Assembly (NCBI GenBank): GCA_052034865.1
Contig: JBPOIC010000015.1
Coordinates: 1 to 18,559, forward strand
Direction: 5' to 3'
Length of the DNA stretch: 18,559 nt
Source: JBPOIC01 sp052034865
GTDB taxonomy: Bacteria > UBA10199 > JADFYH01
Translations under genes and position numbers: made by a program
In this document: positions 14,576 through 18,559 of the stretch, piece after piece
Layout of the letters: each line of letters begins with the position of its first letter
Numbering within the stretch: position 1 is the stretch's first letter
The notes under the pieces: generated by a model
What the model saw: the letters and a program-made list of their open reading frames with translations, nothing else
Database searches by the model: none
What the model was told of the DNA's origin: nothing

Positions 14576-16690
14576 TCACTCCTCCTCGATCACCCTGAAC
14601 GAAACCTCCTGCGTTTCTCCATTTGCCGATTCGACGCGCAATCGATGATTTCCCACGACCGGTTCAATCCAAACCTGAGGGTGGATTTCTTCGGTGGTTT
14701 GCAAAAATTGATCATCCAGAAACCATTTTAAGAAAATTTTCTTGGGCGAATTTATTTTAACCTCAGCCTGAATACGCTGATGTTGTCTGGGAAGATAAGG
14801 ATGGAGGCGATAGGTCATATGGGAAATCGGGCTTAAGAGTTTCCAGTCTTTTTGCGCGATCGTTGGTCCCGGATTACGGGGTAATAAAGAGTAAGGGTTT
14901 GAGTCGGGTTTGAAAACCAAATTGTTTTTTGGAGACTCCCAGGCAAATCTTTCATCGGGCTTTCCCCGAATCAGATTTTCAAAAATCGCATGCCAGACAG
15001 GTGCTGCACCCGTAGCGCCGGTCGTGTATTCCATCGGCGATCCATCTGCATGACCGACCCAAACGCCTACCGCATAAGACGGCGTATAACCGATCGTCCA
15101 GTTGTCGCGATGATCATAACTCGTGCCGGTTTTAACAGCGACCGTATGGCCCTCAAGCTGCATCGATTCGTTAAAGCCGAAGGCCTTCAGCCGCGCTTTT
15201 GGATCGGTGAGAATGTCGGTAATTTCGGCAGCATATTCGACCGCGTGAGGAAGAATGGAAGAAAAAGGTGTTTCCGAGTCAGGTTTCTCTTTGAGGTTCT
15301 CGGCCTTATCACTGTAGTTTTCTCTTAAATAGCGAGACGGCCGGTAAACACCACCCCGCGCCAGTGTGGCGTAAGCATTGGTCAGCTGCAAAAGGGTTAC
15401 CTCCCCGGATCCTAAAGTCACGGAAAGACCATAGTGAGAAGGAGGAAGTTTCAGCGAAGTGAACCCAAATTTTTTTAAGAGTTCGAAATAGTAAGAAAGA
15501 CCGATTTCATTCAGGGTCGCAACGGCGGGAACATTGTAGGAATTCGCCAGGGCTTCACGGATGGGAATGGCCCCATGAAATCGCCGATCAAAATTCTGTG
15601 GGGCGTAGACTTCGGCATTTTCATCTCCCTTTGACTGAAAACTCAAAGGTTCATCGGGTACGAGCGAGTCGGGCGTGAAGCCTTTGCTAAAGGCTGCAAA
15701 ATACGTAAACGGTTTTAAAGTCGATCCTGGCTGGCGCAAGGCCAGCGCCCCATTTACCTGACCTGAAATTTCTTCGTTCTGATAATCACGCGAACCCACC
15801 ATCGCCAGGATCTCACCTGTGCGCACATCGATCACAACTGCCGCTCCGGTAAGAAGAGGATCTTTCTCTGAACGCTGATTCAAAACCTCTGCCACGGCGT
15901 TTTCAACTCGGGCCTGAAGATCCAGATCCAGACTGGTCTGAAGGGTTTGAAATCTCCACGGAGCTGGTTCGTTGCCCAACTGAGCTCCCACATATTCGAT
16001 GAAATGGCGTCCTGTAAAACGGGAGTCTATTCGTGCCGCTAAAGTTTCGGGCAATGGCGATGTCTCTGCCTTCAAAGGAGCACGAGATTTTCCCGGCGCT
16101 TTGGGTAGCAGCACCAGCCATTCGATCTCATCCGAAGAAAGCTCTGAAAGATCTTTTGAAAAATAATATTTCCCTGCGGCCGAAATTCCGTAGGTTCGAT
16201 GTCCATAATAAACTGAATTTAAATAACGCTCCAAAATCCATTTTTTGGAATGGCGCATCTCCAGTCCGACCGCCAGGAGCGTTTCTCGAAACTTATTGTA
16301 CAGGGTGCGCTGGTTTCGATGGCCTTCGTTTTCCTGAATGAGATTCTTTGCAAGCTGTTGGGTGATCGTCGAGCCCCCGCGCCAGACATAGCCACGGCGG
16401 ATATTATCGATGGCGGCTTTAAAAATGGAGACTGGGTTGATACCTAAGTGCCAGAAAAAAAATCGGTCTTCCGATTGGAGGGTTTTGTCTATGACGGGTT
16501 GGGGAATCTTTGAAAACGGCGTCCAGATCTGGGTACCATCGTAAACGGCGTTGAGCGTTCCGATGAAGCGACCCTCGCGATCCAGAAAGGTTTTGATTTT
16601 GGGAGGTGCATCGAAGTGTGCAGCAAAATAGTAAGCAGTCAAAAGAAAGGTAAAAACAAGGATGAAGGATAAATGGAAAATCCTGCGCAC
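14576..16690 (-). CDS. pbpC: Penicillin-binding protein 1C (bifunctional class A PBP)
   Basis: Inner-membrane peptidoglycan synthase whose periplasmic part joins a glycosyltransferase and a transpeptidase domain. One membrane anchor (about 4-24) is followed by the GT51 domain: catalytic E74 in QSEDRFFFWHLGINP, GGSTITQQ (105-112) and a YLNSVYYGHRTYG motif. The transpeptidase domain has S323-x-x-K326 in RQPGSTLKPF, the SYN motif at 384-386 and KTGT at 520-523. The C-terminal 90 residues fit the BiPBP_C domain typical of PBP1C. Length (704 aa) is somewhat below the E. coli protein. GTG 16690 is the only sensible start: an in-frame stop lies four codons upstream and no Met occurs before the GT51 core. 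No strong ribosome-binding site is visible. It pairs with the macroglobulin gene downstream, an association known from E. coli in the other gene order. Confidence 0.95.
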   Translation of the reverse strand: MRRIFHLSFILVFTFLLTAYYFAAHFDAPPKIKTFLDREGRFIGTLNAVYDGTQIWTPFSKIPQPVIDKTLQSEDRFFFWHLGINPVSIFKAAIDNIRRGYVWRGGSTITQQLAKNLIQENEGHRNQRTLYNKFRETLLAVGLEMRHSKKWILERYLNSVYYGHRTYGISAAGKYYFSKDLSELSSDEIEWLVLLPKAPGKSRAPLKAETSPLPETLAARIDSRFTGRHFIEYVGAQLGNEPAPWRFQTLQTSLDLDLQARVENAVAEVLNQRSEKDPLLTGAAVVIDVRTGEILAMVGSRDYQNEEISGQVNGALALRQPGSTLKPFTYFAAFSKGFTPDSLVPDEPLSFQSKGDENAEVYAPQNFDRRFHGAIPIREALANSYNVPAVATLNEIGLSYYFELLKKFGFTSLKLPPSHYGLSVTLGSGEVTLLQLTNAYATLARGGVYRPSRYLRENYSDKAENLKEKPDSETPFSSILPHAVEYAAEITDILTDPKARLKAFGFNESMQLEGHTVAVKTGTSYDHRDNWTIGYTPSYAVGVWVGHADGSPMEYTTGATGAAPVWHAIFENLIRGKPDERFAWESPKNNLVFKPDSNPYSLLPRNPGPTIAQKDWKLLSPISHMTYRLHPYLPRQHQRIQAEVKINSPKKIFLKWFLDDQFLQTTEEIHPQVWIEPVVGNHRLRVESANGETQEVSFRVIEEE

Positions 16691-16814
16691 GCCGTGAGGT
16701 TAATGAGGAGTGAGGGGAAGTCAATATGAAAAAAGGCGGTCTGCAGTAGCTATATGAAAATGTCAGTAGAGGGGAATGGATAAGGAAGAAGAAAAATTCA
16801 GGTAGAGGGACCTT

Positions 16815-17315
16815 TTAATTGATCGCAAAATTAAATGAGATTTTTCCGTCATCAAAGAGGGCTTCAGGTGGGTATTTGTCCTGCATGACCGCTTTAGCCA
16901 CTTTTTCAAATTCGATTTTCAGCGCGGTATTCCCAGAAACATCGGGAGTTATCGAGACGATTACTTGCAAATTCTTTAAGGCACACTCGCCGTTTGCACA
17001 GTTATCTCTGTCAGCTTTGATTTCAAAATTTACAATCGTTTGCTTTTCAGTTTTTTTGGGAAGTTTATCGAGTAGGTTTTTCTTTTCTGCGAGAGAATGT
17101 ATTTCAGAGGCTATCCTGGTTTGAAAATCCTGCTTTTGCTTTTCCTTGGAATTTCCACCCTCATTCAGTTTTTGTAGGGCTTCGTTTGGTGGGGGTGGAA
17201 CAAATTGAGTGGAAGTATAAGATACTACAAAACTATGGGAAAACCCGCGGCATTTTTCGATTTGATGAGGTGCGGTGGCTTGTAAAGGCGCTGAGGATGG
17301 CGGTGAGATCTTCAT
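16815..17315 (-). CDS. Unrecognised 166-aa protein with TonB-C-terminal-like end
   Basis: I do not recognise this protein by family. AGAAAGG sits six bases before ATG 17315, which supports translation. No signal peptide or membrane segment is visible. The N-terminus is rich in Pro, Ser and Thr (PPPPNE near 40), then comes a charged, helix-prone stretch (about 45-85). The last third follows a beta-alpha-beta pattern: IVNFEIK, LQVIVSITPDVSGN, FEKVAKAVM, KYPPEALF, ISFNFAIN. This recalls the TonB C-terminal domain (strand, SSGN turn, helix, Pro-Pro, F-x-F strand), but the TonB membrane anchor is missing. Two cysteines sit in DNCANGEC. The DNA here looks more A/T rich than the neighbouring pbpC gene. 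Gaps of 124 and 173 bases separate it from its neighbours, so it is probably transcribed alone. Confidence 0.65.
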   Translation of the reverse strand: MKISPPSSAPLQATAPHQIEKCRGFSHSFVVSYTSTQFVPPPPNEALQKLNEGGNSKEKQKQDFQTRIASEIHSLAEKKNLLDKLPKKTEKQTIVNFEIKADRDNCANGECALKNLQVIVSITPDVSGNTALKIEFEKVAKAVMQDKYPPEALFDDGKISFNFAIN

Positions 17316-17488
17316 ATCAACCTTTCTGATTCATTGTGTGATCTGGTTAGATTATCGCGGGGATATAGAAAAAGTTGCTAATTTTTTTCTTGTGTCGCAA
17401 CTCTCCACTTCTGGCATCCTCACTAAACAATCAGGAAGAGTGCACAATCCAGAAAAAACATGAGAAGTATTGTCGAAGCGATCTTTCC

Positions 17489-17830
17489 TCACTCCCCCTC
17501 CGCTACCTTATAATGCAAATGAATCCACGCCAGGCGTGAAAAGCGCAAAACAAAGGGTTCCAGAATTGCCAGCACCAGCAGCGGAATCCCCACCACAACT
17601 TCAGAAGAATATCCCGCAAATCCCAAATATCCAAACAACGGAAGAAGAAACAGCGTACAGAATGAATAGTTGAGCATGTAGGATCCGATCATATGACCGG
17701 ATTCCGGATAAAACGCATATCCACACACCGCGCATTTTTCATCCATCTTTAAAAATCCCGAAAAAACTTTTCCGGTTGGACAGTGAGGACATTGGTTCTG
17801 AATGATTTTTGAAAAGGTTCCGGTCGGCAT
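17489..17830 (-). CDS. DUF983 family zinc-ribbon membrane protein
   Basis: Small inner-membrane protein (113 aa) of unknown function. The N-terminal zinc ribbon has two pairs, C14-P-H-C17 and C33-A-V-C36, in the typical DUF983 setting CPHC-x-GKVFSGFLK ... KCAVCGY. Two membrane segments follow, at about 50-70 and 77-95, and the end RFSRLAWIHLHY fits the family. The family often lies near cytochrome oxidase or other membrane genes, but nothing here supports such a role. The gene starts five bases after the propeller gene stops, so the two are very likely cotranscribed. The ribosome-binding site is weak. Confidence 0.85.
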   Translation of the reverse strand: MPTGTFSKIIQNQCPHCPTGKVFSGFLKMDEKCAVCGYAFYPESGHMIGSYMLNYSFCTLFLLPLFGYLGFAGYSSEVVVGIPLLVLAILEPFVLRFSRLAWIHLHYKVAEGE

Positions 17831-17835
17831 AAGGG

Positions 17836-18559
17836 TTAGGGGTTCTGAGCATCGAGCTCAAATAAACCAGAGTCTGTGATCGCATAAAAATGCGTCCCAA
17901 CGGTTGCGATCTCAAAAATATTGGACGTCATCGGGTGATTGGGAAGATTGGCTGTCAAATTTAACCAACGATTTTCTTTATCGATCCACTCATACAAATC
18001 ACCTGTCGTAAAGGCAAACACTCGATCCCCGACGACTTGTATATTGGTGATCATTTCGTCGGGATCAGGAAGAGCGCCCAATTGCCTTAAGGCTCCAGTT
18101 CTCAAATCCTGCTCAATCACAAAGTCGGTTCTAATCAAGATATAAGAATGGGTAATCGTGCCCTGAAAATCCATAATGACAAAACCGGGAATATTCGTCT
18201 TCATCGGTATGTGTCGCCAAACAGTCTCACCGTTATAAAGCGTATAGAGATCATCTCCATTGGCGACAGCAAAGAGCGAATCTCCCACCCGCGAAATAAA
18301 ACGAATGTAACCCTTCGACGGATCGCCTTTCAGATTTTGTCCTTGCGTAATCGACACCCATTTTTGGCGCGAGGGATCCAGGCGATAAATCGCATCCTGG
18401 GTTGAGGCATAAAGATCGCTGTTCCAGATTTCAAAATCGCGCACCATCCATCCATTACTTTCTTTCTGAATCCCCTGATTTAAAAAATCCCAGCGTTTCT
18501 CTTTTAAGGAATAGCGCAATACCCCCGTGTCTTCACATCCCAGATAAAGATCCTCTCCA
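17836..18559 (-). CDS. Beta-propeller-like protein, N-terminus beyond window
   Basis: The frame stays open to the right edge, reading GEDLYLGCEDTGVLRYSLKE, so the gene is cut by the window and its true start is not visible; TTG at 18519 is internal. About 241 C-terminal residues are present. They contain at least five diverged repeats of roughly 40-50 residues, each with a pattern like LYASTQDAIYRLDPSRQKWV, LFAVANGDDLYTLY, VFAFTTGDLYEWIDKENRWL and FYAITDSGLFELD. Each unit is a display strand followed by an acidic turn and a W or L strand, as in Kelch/YCF48/two-component-regulator propellers. The protein may be periplasmic or a sensor domain, but the missing front decides that. The stop lies five bases before DUF983. 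Confidence 0.7.
   Translation of the reverse strand, partial: GEDLYLGCEDTGVLRYSLKEKRWDFLNQGIQKESNGWMVRDFEIWNSDLYASTQDAIYRLDPSRQKWVSITQGQNLKGDPSKGYIRFISRVGDSLFAVANGDDLYTLYNGETVWRHIPMKTNIPGFVIMDFQGTITHSYILIRTDFVIEQDLRTGALRQLGALPDPDEMITNIQVVGDRVFAFTTGDLYEWIDKENRWLNLTANLPNHPMTSNIFEIATVGTHFYAITDSGLFELDAQNP

Noticed and set aside
16789..16825. Terminator after the 166-aa protein gene
   Set aside because: AGGT/ACCT gives only a 4-bp stem before a short T-run on the minus strand; too weak to call.
17316..17488. Promoter for the 166-aa protein gene
   Set aside because: GATAAT near 17355 on the minus strand could be a -10 box, but the best -35 lies at a poor distance.

Overview
The window looks like chromosomal DNA of a Gram-negative, delta-proteobacterium-like organism of moderate G+C. 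The basis is gene content: an NtrB/NtrC sigma-54 pair, a PBP1C next to a giant bacterial alpha-2-macroglobulin, an exported L,D-transpeptidase with a LysM-like front, and short palindromic tags of the kind scattered through environmental delta-proteobacterial and related genomes. No phage, insertion sequence, CRISPR array, rRNA or tRNA was seen. The lineage is an inference; the sequence alone does not prove it.

Layout. (1) 96-4937, plus strand: PAS sensor kinase (ntrB-like) and sigma-54 activator (ntrC-like), then a ZIP metal transporter, thiE and thiD. From ntrC onward the genes overlap or nearly touch (TAATG, 6-base gap, ATGA), so they are probably one transcript. A long imperfect inverted repeat lies between ntrB and ntrC. 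(2) 5074-5835, plus: exported L,D-transpeptidase, ending tail to tail with (3) a two-CBS-domain protein on the minus strand (5881-6333). (4) 6440-7818, plus: nadD and NAD kinase, overlapping ATGA, the late steps of NAD(P) synthesis. (5) 7819-8099: a non-coding nest of palindromic tags. (6) 8100-16690, minus: PBP1C followed by a 2071-residue alpha-2-macroglobulin with a CSEQ thioester motif. The 260-base gap between them holds a second nest of tags, in inverted orientation to the first, so the macroglobulin gene is bracketed by related repeats. (7) 16815-17315, minus: unrecognised 166-residue protein whose last third has a TonB-C-terminal-like pattern. (8) 17489-18559, minus: a DUF983 zinc-ribbon membrane protein preceded by a beta-propeller-like protein that runs off the right edge.

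How the genes fit together. The macroglobulin and PBP1C form the known envelope-defence pair: a protease trap plus a peptidoglycan synthase thought to repair damage. The L,D-transpeptidase also acts on the wall. The ntrC-ZIP-thiE-thiD cluster combines transcription control, metal transport and thiamine assembly in one apparent operon. I see no clearly new multi-gene system. The items most worth a second look are the paired tag nests around the macroglobulin gene, its missing lipobox together with an acidic insertion and a CxxC pair, and the TonB-like orphan protein.
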